From RUG11462 sp051877275 (lineage in GTDB: Bacteria; Bacillota; Clostridia; Oscillospirales; Acutalibacteraceae): a stretch of DNA of 6,105 nt. A program made the translations under genes and the position numbers. Every line of letters starts with the position of its first letter. Within the stretch, counting starts at the first letter, position 1. The stretch lies in the NCBI GenBank assembly GCA_051877275.1, contig JBJEIS010000013.1:1-6105 (forward strand), read 5' to 3'. Below are positions 6,029-6,105 of the stretch, piece after piece. A model generated the notes under the pieces. The model ran no database searches and was not told the origin of the DNA. It saw nothing but the letters and a program-made list of their open reading frames with translations.

Positions 6029-6105
6029 TTATTTCATGCTGTTTTCATAAGATTCGATCATCTTTTTAACCATCTGACCGCCTACAGAACCAGCCTGACG
6101 TGAAG
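6029..6105 (-). CDS. Alpha/beta-type small acid-soluble spore protein, C-terminal end (partial)
   Basis: Reading the - strand, the last 24 codons before the TAA (6029-6031) encode SRQAGSVGGQMVKKMIESYE followed by NSMK. This matches the conserved C-terminal DNA-binding segment of alpha/beta-type small acid-soluble spore proteins, with its (T)SR.aGSVGG core. These proteins coat and protect DNA in dormant spores. The partial codon at 6104-6105 ends in CT, compatible with the usual threonine or serine before SR. The start and N-terminal half lie beyond the window edge. The gene converges on the secreted-protein gene and is followed by its own terminator at 5959-5999. Expression would be expected in the forespore under sigma-G, but its promoter is outside the window. 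Confidence 0.9.
   Translation of the reverse strand, partial: SRQAGSVGGQMVKKMIESYENSMK

Noticed and set aside
1..6105. A defence, toxin-antitoxin, retron or CRISPR system.
   Set aside because: No such protein motif or regularly spaced repeat is present on either strand; the genes are metabolic, transport, secreted and spore-related.

Overview
The window is AT-rich, with strong AAGGAG-type ribosome binding sites and tight same-strand gene packing. It also holds the end of an alpha/beta-type small acid-soluble spore protein gene. Together these point to a low-GC, spore-forming member of the Clostridia. The threonine-rich linker in a large secreted protein would suit a gut or rumen Ruminococcus/Oscillospiraceae-like organism, but that placement is an inference from style and not from a marker gene.

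Bases 1-3611 carry four genes on the + strand, separated by only 8 to 39 bases and closed by a strong hairpin: an amino-acid ABC permease, its ATPase, a lipoprotein substrate-binding protein, and a PatB/MalY-type PLP-dependent C-S lyase. No promoter is visible in front of the first gene, so the operon probably begins upstream of the window. The binding protein resembles the CjaA-type cysteine-binding proteins as I remember them, including its C-terminal ending. With a C-S lyase as the last gene, the simplest reading is a cysteine (or cystine) uptake and breakdown operon yielding pyruvate, ammonia and sulfide.

Bases 3612-3774 are a separate regulatory region: the tail of the operon terminator, a promoter with a perfect extended -10 element, and several short inverted repeats around the start of transcription. 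It drives a monocistronic gene (3775-5757) for a 660-residue exported protein. That protein has a signal peptide, a beta-helix-like N-terminal region, an 11-threonine linker, a beta-rich middle region and a distinct C-terminal region. I cannot assign it a function; it is the least explained gene here.

Bases 5758-6028 are a non-coding convergent region holding three hairpins. The first ends the secreted-protein transcript. The last has a run of seven U on the - strand and ends the spore-protein gene, whose last 24 codons (6029-6105, - strand) run off the window edge. I see no mobile element, CRISPR array, tRNA or rRNA, and no clear sign of a new defence or signalling system.
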